Of a stretch of 64,000 bases of DNA, positions 54,207 through 64,000 are shown piece after piece. The notes below the pieces were generated by a model that saw only the letters and a list, made by a program, of their open reading frames with translations, did no database searches and was not told the DNA's origin. Position 1 is the first letter of the stretch. Every line of letters starts with the position of its first letter. The position numbers and the translations under genes were made by a program. The DNA comes from Cerioporus squamosus (Eukaryota; Basidiomycota; Agaricomycetes; Polyporales; Polyporaceae). The stretch is from the NCBI GenBank assembly GCA_022592435.1, contig JABYQS010000003.1, positions 372,001-436,000 on the forward strand, in the 5' to 3' direction.

Positions 54207-55159
54207 ATGGCTACACCAGCGAAGACGTCGACCATCAGTCCTAGGAAGTCTGCAAGCCCCGGCCTGACAGTCCGTACAGGACGGGAGCGCAGTAGTAGCA
54301 TCGTCAAGGTCGAGAAGCTCGAAGAGGAGTCACAGGCCGATGTTCTCGACCAAGGCGTGTATGAGAACCTGAACGCGGAGTGGGTGAACCGCAAAGGTGC
54401 GTCGACCTCCATGTATGAAGTCCTGGCACGAGACTTACGCCTGCACCCAATTCATCCAAGGCGCATGGCTTATCCATCCCGTTCTCATTTTCGCTGGGAA
54501 GGTCGTGATTGATACCATCCCTGGTATGCGTCAAGAGATTAGCTGGACGCTTGTGAACCTGCTCTACCTCGGGGTGAGTAGGCCATCAATCGCTGCCGCC
54601 ACCCACCAGAAACTCACAGACTGTACTATCCCAGTTCACCTACCTCATGTTCCACTACGTCACTGGAATACCCTTTCACTCTGATCTTCACGGCGGCGTG
54701 TACGACAACCTCACGCTATGGGAACAGATTGACGAGGGTGCCCAGTATACCCCCGCGAAGAAGTGGCTCTTCATTGCGCCTATAACATTGTCAGTCCTGC
54801 CCCGCTGCCTTTCGTCCGTGTCTCTGGCTCATACACTGCTTCATCAGATTCCTTGCATCGACGCACTACACACATTATGATCCCTGGTTGTTTGCAATCA
54901 ATATGTCCGCGCTGGTCTTCGTTCTCATCCCCAAGCTGCCCGCGGTAAGGACATCTGTCTCGTCCGTACATCTCTCTGAGTGTAGAGTACTGATGAACCC
55001 CGATAGTTTCACCGATACCGCGTGCGCTTCATGGTACCGGAGGATCCTTCCGGCGTCGGCACGCCCACGACGCCTTCCTTCCCCCCATCCGGCTTCTCAA
55101 CCCCTACAAGAGAGTCCGTCCCACCAATCAACATCAGCGAAGTGGACTCAAGGCTATGA
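54207..55159 (+). CDS. ORMDL-family regulator of sphingolipid synthesis
   Basis: Five exons (54207-54396, 54461-54573, 54635-54789, 54848-54944, 55007-55159), 235 residues. A Ser-rich N-terminus (RTGRERSSSIVKVEKLEEE), where yeast Orm proteins are regulated by phosphorylation, precedes the conserved core. The core reads NLNAEWVNRKGAWLIHPVL, MRQEISWTLVNLLYLGFTYL, FHYVTGIPFHSDLHGGVYDN, LWEQIDEGAQYTPAKKWLFI, FLASTHYTHYDPWLFAINMS and FVLIPKLPAFHRYRVRF. This is a four-helix ER membrane protein that binds and inhibits serine palmitoyltransferase. The C-terminal 40 residues are a Pro/Ser/Thr extension. Gene and splice sites are well supported. Confidence 0.95.
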
Positions 55160-55531
55160 CCCTTACGACATCTCCTCGACATCTCCTCATGGACCCCGTT
55201 GGCACATGCACGTGGCTCCCGACTTACTGTCCCATACTTCCCTGCCGCGCATGCAGGCCTTCGTCTCTCTGTCACCTACTGCATACCACCACCAATCCGA
55301 GGTAATACATTGTCATACTGCCGAATTAATGGGCTTTTGCTACAGCAAGTGTTATACACATCAATAGCATTGATACTGCTTCCCTCCTCATCATGCCGGT
55401 GGCGGCGGCCCGAGATGTTCAGGATGACGGTACGTCACTGATCATCTTGCGATACTCCTGCAACCGCAGTCTGTGCGAACGCGAGGACATGTCAGCCAAG
55501 ACATCACCGAAGACATGTCGGGCGCGTGTGC
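55160..55531. other. Intergenic between convergent genes
   Basis: 372 bp 3'-3' region. Nothing recognised. Confidence 0.5.
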
Positions 55532-56908
55532 TCACAGGTTCCTCAGCAGCATCATAATCGTCACCTTGCCGATCGTGGGCAGGTACAGGGAAGCCTACAC
55601 ATATGCCTCATACATCAGTCGTTGGGCGTTGCACGAACCCGCGCCAACATACCTTCTCCCTCACGTCTGTCTCGAAGTTCTTGTCTGCGGCGACGTTCAC
55701 GCAGACGCAGCCGTCCTTGAGCCAGGCCGTCTTGACCTTATAGTCCGGGCTGGGTACGGCGGAGACGACGACGTCTGAGACCGCGAGGCAGTCCTGCAAC
55801 GACAGCGTCGAGGGATGTACGACATGTCGTGGGTGATATTTTCGCTCTTCAGGTGTCTGCCGAGGCCGTTTAGTGTACTCCTGGATGGAGTCGATGTCCA
55901 CCGAGAAGACGCGTGCGCCGTCATTGGCCAACAATGCAGCCAGTGGGCGACCCACGACTTCGGACCTGCGGATGTTTCGTCAGCAAGGCCACTATAGACG
56001 AGAGCCATTCGGCTCGGCGTATGCACACGTACCTGTTGATTACGGTGATAGTCTTACCGTACGCGCGGTCACCGTACGGCAGAAGCTTGTTGTACACGCC
56101 GATGAACTCGAGACATTTGACGATGGCCAGGGGCGTGCACGGAAGGATGGACTTCACGTAACCCGGCGGAGGCTGATCGTTCACTGCGGGTGGTGCATCT
56201 GAGGCAGATGTGGTCGGCAAGGAGGACGCCAGGGTCTTCGGCTCGAGGAACCGGATACTAGAACGATGCGAAGTTCGTTGAGCAATAACTCTCAAAACTA
56301 TCATGACAGTGCGCACTTATGATATAAGTTATAGTGAAACTTGAAGTTGAGTCCTTCTACGTCCTTGAACGGGGACACAATCTGCGCATATATGTCAGAC
56401 CAGCGCACCGAGGCGACCTGTCTGGTATAGCTCAACCTGCTGCAGGTAGTGGTCCTGGTAGATGTGGAGTCGTGAGCTTAGCCACCCGGTCAAACATGGA
56501 ACAACGGCGTACCTGTTGCACGCCGAAGATAGGGTAATAAACCTGTTCGCGTGGTATGGTGCGTTGGAGGGAGCCCTCGCAAGAAGCACTATACCTTCGA
56601 CGCACCATGATACCATCTACACTCTCATCCTCGTTGGCCTCAATGATGGCTTCCTCCACACCTTCTCCAGGCGCGAGAGACTCGTCCGCGGCAGAACCAG
56701 TCCTCATGAGGACGAACTCTACGCCAAGCGCATCGCACTGTTTCTTGGTGAACTCGGCGTAAAACTTGCTGGGAGCAGCGCTCGTCGCGAGGATTCCAAC
56801 CAGCTTCGGTGTACGAGGTGCGGAAGAGAGCGCAGACTTGATCTCAGTACGGAAGGTCTCCGCGATCGAGTCGGCCTTGAGCAGCACGCCCTTTCCTTCG
56901 GTAGCCAT
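55532..56908 (-). CDS. MTD1: NAD-dependent methylenetetrahydrofolate dehydrogenase
   Basis: Seven exons on the minus strand (56908-56606, 56542-56513, 56454-56437, 56381-56317, 56257-56033, 55965-55653, 55594-55532), 338 residues, including a very small 18-nt third exon. Key segments are GVLLKADSIAETFRTEI, FTKKQCDALGVEFVLM, VYYPIFGVQQDHYLQQ, KSILPCTPLAIVKCLEFIGV, YGKTITVINRSEVVGRPLAA, CLAVSDVVVSAVPSPDYKVK and LPTIGKVTIMMLLRNL. This matches the monofunctional yeast Mtd1 type, which oxidises 5,10-methylene-THF to 5,10-methenyl-THF with NAD in the cytosol for one-carbon and purine metabolism. The Rossmann motif is GRPLAALLANDGARVFSVD. The start at 56908 is the first ATG before the conserved MATEGKGVLL. 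Confidence 0.94.
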
Positions 56909-57561
56909 GGTCCTCAAGAAATGGAGAGAGCGAGAGGGGCCAAGAGCAGAGGGCGCAGGGAGACTGCCAGAGTTCAGAAAACGTTAGAGGAGAGGAGCAA
57001 TTTGATTCCCTGAATCGATTAGGTGCAAAAATCACGGTCAGGTGATCGAGACGCGTCCTCATATCTAGCCGAGACGCGTCCCGCGTCGGACTTTCTCACC
57101 CCAGGATTGCTGGTACACACTGAGTGAGATGAGCCATAAGACAGTGATAGAGGAAAGAAATCATGAGAAGTGGCGAATGGTTCGTGCGTCAAATGCTAAG
57201 CTGCATACATAGGCGACTCGGCTGGCATACCCGCAAGCTGAGCGAAATGCAGAAGTCTGATAGCCGGCTAGGCGGCGTTGGTAATGTTTATAGTGGCAGA
57301 GGGTGGTACAACAAACAATCCCCTCGCCTTTTACTAGGGGATTCCGTGTACCGCCCTCACTTCAATGCCACATTGGGAATTTTTCGGGTTATCTGAACCT
57401 TGAGTTCAGCTTCGCTTTGGCTTCGCTCTTCTCTTTTGCTGCACACAAGCTTGATACAGCGATCGCGAGCTACATGCCGCTCTGCCTTCGTCTCTCATGT
57501 ACTCGTGCATCGACTACACTCGATTCTGTCCGTGACAAGGTTGCTAGAACTGATCAAGGAA
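56909..57561. other. Intergenic
   Basis: About 650 bp comprising the MTD1 upstream region and the 3' flank of F-box 2. Nothing recognised. Confidence 0.45.
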
Positions 57562-58764
57562 TCAGTCGATGTATTCCACGCGGACACCCTTTGGTCTCTC
57601 TGGAGGGCCCTCTATCTCCAACTCTTCCTTGTCAGACGTAACCCAACAGCCTGCGCCGCCCTCCATGCGCTCATGCCAATCCCTCCTCAACCGCTCAGCC
57701 CATCGCGGCTTCCGCATCCAGCTCCGTTCCAGCATAACCATCCGCATACCCGGCAACTGGTTGCACGTCCGCTCCAGGTCCCTCAGCAGACTCAGAAGGT
57801 TGGCCCACTTCGAGAACGCCGAGGGGTCGTCGGTGGACCGTGAAGGCTGTATGGCGTATATCACCACGTGGCGGAGCTTGGGAAACCTGCAGGTGGCAGC
57901 GTTGGGGACGACTGGTGCGGAGCTTTCGCGGGCTGTCGTGCCAGTACCAGCTGACCGCATGCGCTCGGACAAGGTCCTCGGGATGGGAAGACCGAGCAGC
58001 TCTGCGAGCGTCGTCGGTAGCTCGCCGTCCAGGTAGGTAACGCCGGACAAGCGCAGGTGCGTCAGTCCGGTCCCACTGAGTTCGCAGAGGCTGTGGAGAA
58101 CATTCTGAGCGTCGAGATGGCCCATGTCTGCCAGTACGGCATGAAAGCACTTGAGTGACGGGAACAGGGCGCTGGGATTTGGCTTCCTGCCCATGAGCGT
58201 CGGAAGTGGCCATGGGGCGAACGACGCAGTGAGTGGGTGTCTCCATACAGTCAGCTCCTCCAAGGCGGGCAGCGCCACCGTGAAGGGCCGGAAGGGAGTG
58301 AATTCCTGGGATGCATTGGGGTAAAGACAGAGGGTGCGGAGATGCTTCGCCGCGATGGAGAAGAGCGCGTTCACGGCATTGGCGGAGAAGTCAATTCTGT
58401 TCATCATCTGGCCGGGGCGAAGGTTGCCGAGTAGATGATACTGGCTCCTGGGGATATTTCCGGAGTGGACGTCGGGCGTAACGAGGATGTGCTGTATCCT
58501 CGGCTTGCAGTCTGGGGGCTGCAGGCGTAGCGAGTCCAGGAGACGGACAAGCTTCTTCGTCCGCTTGAACAATAACGAGTTGAAACGAAGGTTGAGCGAC
58601 TGGTCGTGAAAAAACCGGCAGGAGAGGGCGAGTGCTTTGCCTGTGCGGCCGTTATCTGTGCAGGCACGGCAGATGATATCCTGCCAGACTTCGTTTGGGA
58701 GTCGGTCGAGTCCCTGAGCGGAGGATGCCATGATGATAGTCCTCCTGTCCAGTGGCTTGAGCAT
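57562..58764 (-). CDS. F-box-like protein 2 of the same family
   Basis: A single-exon gene of 400 residues from the Met at 58764, or 389 from the Met at 58731 (MASSAQGLDRLPNEVW), which is the better match to its paralogues. The F-box-like start is LDRLPNEVWQDIICRACTDN, followed by GRTGKALALSCRFFHDQSL. Leucine-rich segments follow (LRTLCLYPNASQEFTPFRPF, ALEELTVWRHPLTASFAPWP, GLTHLRLSGVTYLDGELPTT). The end WHERMEGGAGCWVTSDKEEL corresponds to the tail of F-box 3. Likely an SCF substrate receptor. Confidence 0.8.
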   Translation of the reverse strand: MLKPLDRRTIIMASSAQGLDRLPNEVWQDIICRACTDNGRTGKALALSCRFFHDQSLNLRFNSLLFKRTKKLVRLLDSLRLQPPDCKPRIQHILVTPDVHSGNIPRSQYHLLGNLRPGQMMNRIDFSANAVNALFSIAAKHLRTLCLYPNASQEFTPFRPFTVALPALEELTVWRHPLTASFAPWPLPTLMGRKPNPSALFPSLKCFHAVLADMGHLDAQNVLHSLCELSGTGLTHLRLSGVTYLDGELPTTLAELLGLPIPRTLSERMRSAGTGTTARESSAPVVPNAATCRFPKLRHVVIYAIQPSRSTDDPSAFSKWANLLSLLRDLERTCNQLPGMRMVMLERSWMRKPRWAERLRRDWHERMEGGAGCWVTSDKEELEIEGPPERPKGVRVEYID

Positions 58765-59660
58765 TCAACTCGGGGTGAGAAATAGGGAAAGAAACATACT
58801 CGTTGCGCAGAGAACGTGGTGGTGGTAGTGCAAGTGCAGGGTGGTGGACGCTTCCGTCAATATTCGATGGTACACGAGGCCAACAAACTAACGGATTCTA
58901 TCGGGAGTCGAACGGTCACGAACAAAGCTCGGCGGCCTTCTTGGACTATCAGATGATGTACCTGAGGCAGAAACCTATCGACTGTATCAGTATGATTGCA
59001 TTGTGGATGCGGTGATCTGGCCTGGAAAATCCCTCGGACAAATGAAGGAGACTCCGAGCGCAGAAACGTACTGCGATTGTCCCAGATCGAGTCTAAATTG
59101 ACCTGGGTCGACGGCCAATTACAGACGCTGTTGGTGAAGTACGTGTGTTCCATCACTTCCCCTGCCAAAGCCTATATATAAGTCTGGAGTCGGGGATGTT
59201 GACAGCTGTTAGTCACAGTTAGGACAGCATGACCAGCATGCCCACTCCTCTTTGCAAACTCGACAAAGGAACGAGCTTGCATGCATGCTCGACGTGGGCT
59301 CAGTATTGTACCATGAATCTCGCTCAGGGAAGAGCCGGAAGTTTAATCTGCGCCTCTCCAGGCGAACAAGGCGGACGCTTGGCCTCGTCCGAGGCAGACT
59401 GTCTGGCAAGAGATCATCAATCGCTACCCTACTCAGGGGAGAAAGATAGTAGCCAAGGATGGCCTTTGTAGGCCCACAGAACTGGGGAAGGAGCTCGTCC
59501 GAAAAACAAGCTTTGTACGGTGCGAGAAGCGGATGCAGTGGTAGATGGATTGTAGTCGGCTCATGACCGTAACATAGATATACGTATTGCACCTGCAGCG
59601 ACTGGTCACCATGTGTCAGGTTAAGATGAACATGTAACGGTAACAGCTTACCGAGAAGGG
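58765..59660. other. Intergenic between two F-box paralogues
   Basis: About 0.9 kb between same-strand genes. A TATATATAAG lies at 59173-59182 on the plus strand, but no plus-strand gene follows. Confidence 0.4.
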
Positions 59661-61043
59661 TCAGCCATGCTCGGGATCCAGTCTGGACGCTCTTTCGCCC
59701 AAAGATTTGTCCGAGCGGTCCTCCAAGAGTGCTTCCTCTTCTTCATTATGGACCCAACACCCATTCTGACCCTCAATGCGATCCACCCACTCATGGTAGA
59801 GCCTCTGCCACCAGTCTGGGTTCTTCTGCGAAGGTCTGCTGAACACCGACATGCGGATGACCGTCTCCTGAGCGCACCTGCGGGCGAGCAACTCGAGGTT
59901 CATGCGAGTCTGCTCCCACACTTCGTAGCTGAACGCATATGACTTGCCGGGCTCCGGTTCGTTGCCCTGAACGACGAGGGCCTGGAGTCGTAAGAGTCTG
60001 GTCTTCCTGGTCCTCTGCACGGGCGGAGGCAAGGCCGTACGCTTCCAAATTTGTTCGTCCGTGAAAGCAAGTCCCAACGCCTCGGGTATCTGACCGACGA
60101 TGGCACCGTCCATGTTCGTTACGGCGGAAAAGCGCAAGTGCGTCAAGGTTCGAGGTGCGTGCGTGCTCAAATAAGCGAGAACAGGCGCACAGGATGATGG
60201 TCCACTCCATATGTTGGGGACATAATGGAGGCGTCGCAGAACTGGCAGCTTGGAAGATAGGTCGTCGTCCGATCCAGCCCGACTCGCGGTGGTCGCAGGC
60301 ACATCATATATGCAGTTGTCGGGGATGGGGAGGATGGTAGGTGCATACGCCTTGATCGTGAGCTCCTCCAAGAGGAGTAGGGGCGGACAAGGAAAGAGAG
60401 CGAAGCGTACGCCGGGCTCCTCCACGAGGCAGAGCGTCCGCAGAGTGGGTGAGACCGTGACGAAGAGCTTGGACATGGCGACAGTGAAGCGCACGCGCCA
60501 TCGGTCGCGTTCGGTATTGACCTCTTCGTCATTCGGACGCTGTTCCTCAGCCCGCGACATTCGCGCCCGGTCGCGGCAGGAGTTGGGAGGGGTCTTGTGT
60601 GGCTCGTAGCGGAAGCATATGAAGAGATGCTCGATGCGAAGATCGCAGTTGTCCGGTAGTTTGGCGAGGAGGGAGAGGAAACCCTCGAGAGCCCGTAAGG
60701 AGTTGAGTGCGACGGAATGGAACCTAGGGACGAGGCTCTGTGCGTGGAGGAATCTGGAGGAGAGTGCGAGCGACCTCCCGGTGTAGCCTCCGTCCGTGCA
60801 TGCCTGTTTGATGATTTCGTGCCAGAGCTCCGTTGGGACAGACTCGATGATTGACATGAGGACGGAGGACGTGTCCAGGGGACGTGTTGTGGGCGGAGGG
60901 AAGATGAGTGATGGTTGTAAGAGGAGATCGCTTGAGCACAGGCCCTGAGTTAAGGGCTCTGAGTCCAAATGTTGTGACTCAGCGACAAGATGTCGAAGCC
61001 TCCATCCAAAGCGACGTCCCAAAGACAAGACAGACTGAGTCAA
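59661..61043 (-). CDS. F-box-like protein 3 of the same family
   Basis: The open frame begins at 61043 (460 residues), but the natural start is probably the Met at 60857 (MSIIESVPTELWHEIIKQ), giving about 398 residues, since the preceding 62 codons are low in protein character. ACTDGGYTGRSLALSSRFLH is the family signature shared with F-box 1 and 2. Leucine-rich segments include LRTLCLVEEPGVRFALFPCP, LLLEELTIKAYAPTILPIPD and TLTHLRFSAVTNMDGAIV. The C-terminal block WQRLYHEWVDRIEGQNGCWV is shared with F-box 2. The tail is acidic and then basic. Confidence 0.8.
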   Translation of the reverse strand: MTQSVLSLGRRFGWRLRHLVAESQHLDSEPLTQGLCSSDLLLQPSLIFPPPTTRPLDTSSVLMSIIESVPTELWHEIIKQACTDGGYTGRSLALSSRFLHAQSLVPRFHSVALNSLRALEGFLSLLAKLPDNCDLRIEHLFICFRYEPHKTPPNSCRDRARMSRAEEQRPNDEEVNTERDRWRVRFTVAMSKLFVTVSPTLRTLCLVEEPGVRFALFPCPPLLLLEELTIKAYAPTILPIPDNCIYDVPATTASRAGSDDDLSSKLPVLRRLHYVPNIWSGPSSCAPVLAYLSTHAPRTLTHLRFSAVTNMDGAIVGQIPEALGLAFTDEQIWKRTALPPPVQRTRKTRLLRLQALVVQGNEPEPGKSYAFSYEVWEQTRMNLELLARRCAQETVIRMSVFSRPSQKNPDWWQRLYHEWVDRIEGQNGCWVHNEEEEALLEDRSDKSLGERASRLDPEHG

Positions 61044-61577
61044 TCAAATGTCCGATGCGAGAGTAGTAGCGTAGCTTGGGTCAAGTGGGCCGTCGGCTGA
61101 TTAGTTCCGCTGAACGCCTGCGAGAGCAGTGGGGCAACTTTCGTTCCCTCCATCGCGAATCTGGATAATGAACGTAGTAGTGTGATCACATTCGGAGCGT
61201 CCAGACACTGAGCTATCCTGGAGAGAGGTGCCTGAGGTGGAGGAGCACATCGTGAGGCCTCGAGGGAGGGAAGCATTGGGCGGGGCGTGGCGGGGCGGGC
61301 GTCCCGTGGCCGGCCCACCCGAAGTCGATCTCCATTTTGGGCAATCGGGAGCAGCCTGTGGCCGTCCCGCGTCCTCTCTCCTCAGCACCTTCAACGGTAA
61401 CGCCACATCCTCCCAGCTGGTTGTCAGCTCGGTTTTTGTATCACACTCTACTGGTTAGAGTCCGTCTACGGGCTCGTCCAAGATTTTGTGTTCTCCGACG
61501 GGCCTTCCACCGCTGATTAACTCCTCCCGACGTCCCCGACGGACTGCGCAGACGACATCGCGCAACTCATCAACCCC
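61044..61577. promoter_or_regulatory. Divergent region, F-box 3 / UBE2O
   Basis: 534 bp. Contains GC-rich GGCGGGGCGTGGCGGGGCGG at 61278-61297, which could bind a zinc-finger activator; this is inference. Confidence 0.35.
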
Positions 61578-64000
61578 ATGGCACCGGCCACCCAGAAGCG
61601 AGCTGCAGCGAAAGTACGTGTTTGCGATAGTCTTTAGGCGGTCAAAGCCTCATGGCGCGATGTTGTAGTTCTACCAGGAGGACATCGTGAAGCGGAAGGA
61701 TGATCCGAACACCTTCGGCGTGGTAGTGGTGAGTCCGCCTGCTACGGTCCATGGCTCAGTATGTCATTGCCTTCTTCAGAGATGTTGGCAGGACGCCGAA
61801 GACCTTCCTGCACCAGCCGATAACGCAGACCCTCTCATGAGGGCACTTGTTCAGGTCCGTCAGCCTATGGTACACTTTATCGGTGTCATGTAAGGTTCAA
61901 CGTTACCTTCCTCTCGCTGTTTCAGGGCGAGGTTGGGGTGTCTTACTTTCCGCGGCCGGTGCGAGAGATTCTCTCCGAGGACAAGCTGGACCTCGTGGAT
62001 CGCATGTACCAGCCCGGCGATCTGCTCAAACGTAGTGTGGATGATGTGCGGTCAGGAATAGTCACCAGGTTCGTCGCTTCATTCCCCGTTCGCTTCTTCG
62101 TGTTGGACATCACTTGGTACGTCTGCGTGTATGCTTACCCTTGCGGCCTTGTGCAGCGTGGACGTGCGAGGTCGGCTCGAACATGCAATCAGCGGAGAGC
62201 CATATCCCTCGTGGGTGACTGAGCACGACGTGGAGTCTGCTGTGGAAGTAGACATGGGTGATTACGTCGTGTACAACGATTGGGTTGGTCAGGTACGAGC
62301 TAATGGTATCACTATTCTCGTGCCGTGGCATGATTGAGCTATGAACATTAACAGGTTATCGAGGTCCGTGCTCGAGCGTCCCTTAGTTCTCGTCGCAGGA
62401 CCGTACTGACGGCTTCAATGCTAGATGTTCGATGAAGCATGGGTTGAAGTTGCTGGCGGTAACTTGGTCCGGCTGCCTGAGCTGAGTGCTCGATTGGCAA
62501 TCGGAGAGAAGGGACCCGTACGTGCGTTCGCCTTGCTGAGCTTCCTCAAACTCATTGATTGCTTGTCTAGGATATCTTGCCACAGCCCATGTCTACTGTG
62601 CAAGGGCTCTTCGGCTTCCTACTGGGGAGCACCAGACCAAGCACGTCGGACACGGTGGTCTCTGTCAAGCATACTGTTCTTGCGATCTCCTGGCTAGCTA
62701 TCAACCAATCAGTGCGTCGCTAGTGCCTGTACAATGAGCTGTCGGCTCACGGACTGTACCAACTCGGCAGTTGACTCCCGAGGAGGCCGACGCGAGGCCC
62801 CGTCCGCAGCGAGTTTGGCATGGCTCGGACCTTGGCAAGCTCACGATCCTTTCCAGACGCGCAGAGGAAGCCCTTCGTGTCGGCGACCGTGTACGGGTAA
62901 AGAACAGCGCAGTGGTACACCGGACGCAACATGGGAAGTCTTCGGAAACACACGGTGTGATCTCTGTAGATGCATACATTGTGCAAGAGACGAAGAGCAC
63001 TGTGGAGGTTCTATGGCAAGACGGCACCCGGGAGGTCCTGGACACCCGCAACACAGTGCCTTACCTGAACCCCGATGAGTACGACTGTTGGTGAGTATTG
63101 TATATTGTTTTCTGTTACATGACAGATTGAAAGTAATGCGCTTTGCAGGCCTGGGGATCATGTCCTCTGGAAGACAGAAGACTCAAAGCGACACGTCGTA
63201 GTCCAGTCCGTCAATGCGCGGGAGCGGACGGCACAGGTTCTCGTCGTTGAGACGGGGGCGATTGAGCTTGCCTCCGTGCTCGAGCTCGACCCGCACGGGA
63301 CGAGTGACTGGTCCGCTGTATCACCTTCGAACGACGGCTTAGGCGTCCGCCGTGGTGACCTCGTCTTCATTCACCGGGAAGGCACGACCAACGGCGTCGA
63401 GCCCCCCATGGTTCCTCGAATAGGCGAAGTGGAGGAATGGGCGCGCGAACCACCGACGGTCGGCCCCGATGGGCACCTCGGCGGCTGGCGGCGCGATGTG
63501 GCTAACATTGGGACGCGCATCGCGGAGCTCAGAGGCAAGGAGGGAAGCGTCGAAGAGCCTCCGTTCAAGCGGCCGGAGAAGGGCGACACGTCGTTGAACT
63601 GGTTCGGTGAAGTCGTAGATGTAGGTGTGCTTCGTGCTTGTATCTTGAACCGATACTCACCTGCCCCACTCAAGCTCCATCTCGATGGCACAATTGAAGT
63701 CGTGTTGCCGCACGGAGACAAGGTCACGGTACCTCTGTCCAGGCTGACGCGATTGTATGACAGCGTGGAGCAGCTTGAGGACCTCTGGGGGGATGACGAA
63801 GGCACGGTTGAAGAGGGTGAAGAGGTCGAAGTATGGGAGATGGATGAAGATGGGCGCTGGGTAGAAGGTACCGCTGACGACGGCGAGGAGTGGGAGTCGG
63901 CCGAGGAGGGTGAGGACGAGGAGATGCACGACGCCATGGACGTTGAGGACGCAAGCGGGGAATGGTCGCCGTCGACCGACACCGTCATTCCTCCGTTACA
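61578..64000 (+). CDS. UBE2O-type E2/E3 hybrid ubiquitin enzyme, 5' part
   Basis: Partial; the gene leaves the window. Exons seen: 61578-61613, 61669-61728, 61780-61854, 61926-62068, 62157-62292, 62355-62363 (only 9 nt), 62425-62517, 62571-62711, 62771-63090, 63149 onward. Recognisable N-terminal regulatory repeats include FYQEDIVKRKDDPNTFGVV, SYFPRPVREILSEDKLDLVD, VEVDMGDYVVYNDWVGQ, MFDEAWVEVAGGNLVRL, VLWQDGTREVLDTRNTVPYL and NWFGEVVDVGVLRACILN. A strongly acidic stretch then starts near 63800. UBE2O enzymes have these SH3-like substrate-binding regions before a C-terminal UBC domain, which is not in this window. They mono- and multi-ubiquitinate basic, unassembled proteins. Confidence 0.85.

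Noticed and set aside
59173..59182. TATATATAAG as a promoter
   Set aside because: No credible plus-strand gene follows; the short frames at 59229-59471 lack coding character.

Overview
The window looks like nuclear DNA of an agaricomycete (basidiomycete) fungus. Protein genes are packed close together on both strands and carry many GT-AG introns of roughly 40-75 nt. The gene content is typical of mushrooms and polypores: a DUF6533 seven-helix membrane protein, a sedolisin-type secreted peptidase, a signal-peptide/Ser-Thr stalk/single-helix membrane protein, and three copies of an F-box family. I saw no rRNA, tRNA or CRISPR.

Positions 179-19757 form one nested retrotransposon block. A Tad1-like non-LTR element (LINE-1 here; 191-19745, + strand, about 6.4 kb without its insertions) is flanked by a 12-bp direct repeat, AGTACCTCACTA. 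Its ORF2 is broken by a 601-bp hAT-type MITE with an 8-bp target duplication, by a frameshift and by a nonsense codon. Its 3' UTR is split by a second, much longer non-LTR element (LINE-2; 6848-19413, - strand, about 12.6 kb) flanked by a 15-bp duplication, GGGGTGGCAGGTTTA. LINE-2 has an intact 1686-residue endonuclease/RT/RNase H ORF2, a long ORF1 whose only stop coincides with a textbook 57-nt intron, and an unusually long 5' region with an extra ORF and a GTGGAC repeat.

Positions 19758-64000 are host genes. In order: RRP7 (rRNA processing, +), DUF6533 membrane protein (+), WBP2/GRAM-like protein with a PPxY motif (-), a weak hypothetical gene (-), sedolisin (+), membrane-anchored alpha/beta hydrolase (-), a large coiled-coil/Arg-Gly-rich protein (+), a multi-exon coiled-coil protein (-), a type I membrane protein (-), F-box protein 1 (-), UPF0652/DUF2009 protein with a zinc-binding N-terminus (+), eIF3 subunit M (-), Mdm34 of the ERMES complex (+), a Virilizer-like protein of the m6A writer complex (-), ORMDL sphingolipid regulator (+), Mtd1 methylenetetrahydrofolate dehydrogenase (-), F-box proteins 2 and 3 (-), and the 5' part of a UBE2O-type E2/E3 ubiquitin enzyme (+) that runs off the window.

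The host genes are mostly unrelated housekeeping functions, not a pathway cluster. At least two conserved host genes (UPF0652 and eIF3m), and probably the coiled-coil gene at 36-38 kb, each need one extra base to read through. This suggests either uncorrected single-base deletions in the sequence or early gene decay. Exon coordinates were worked out by hand from splice signals and reading phase.
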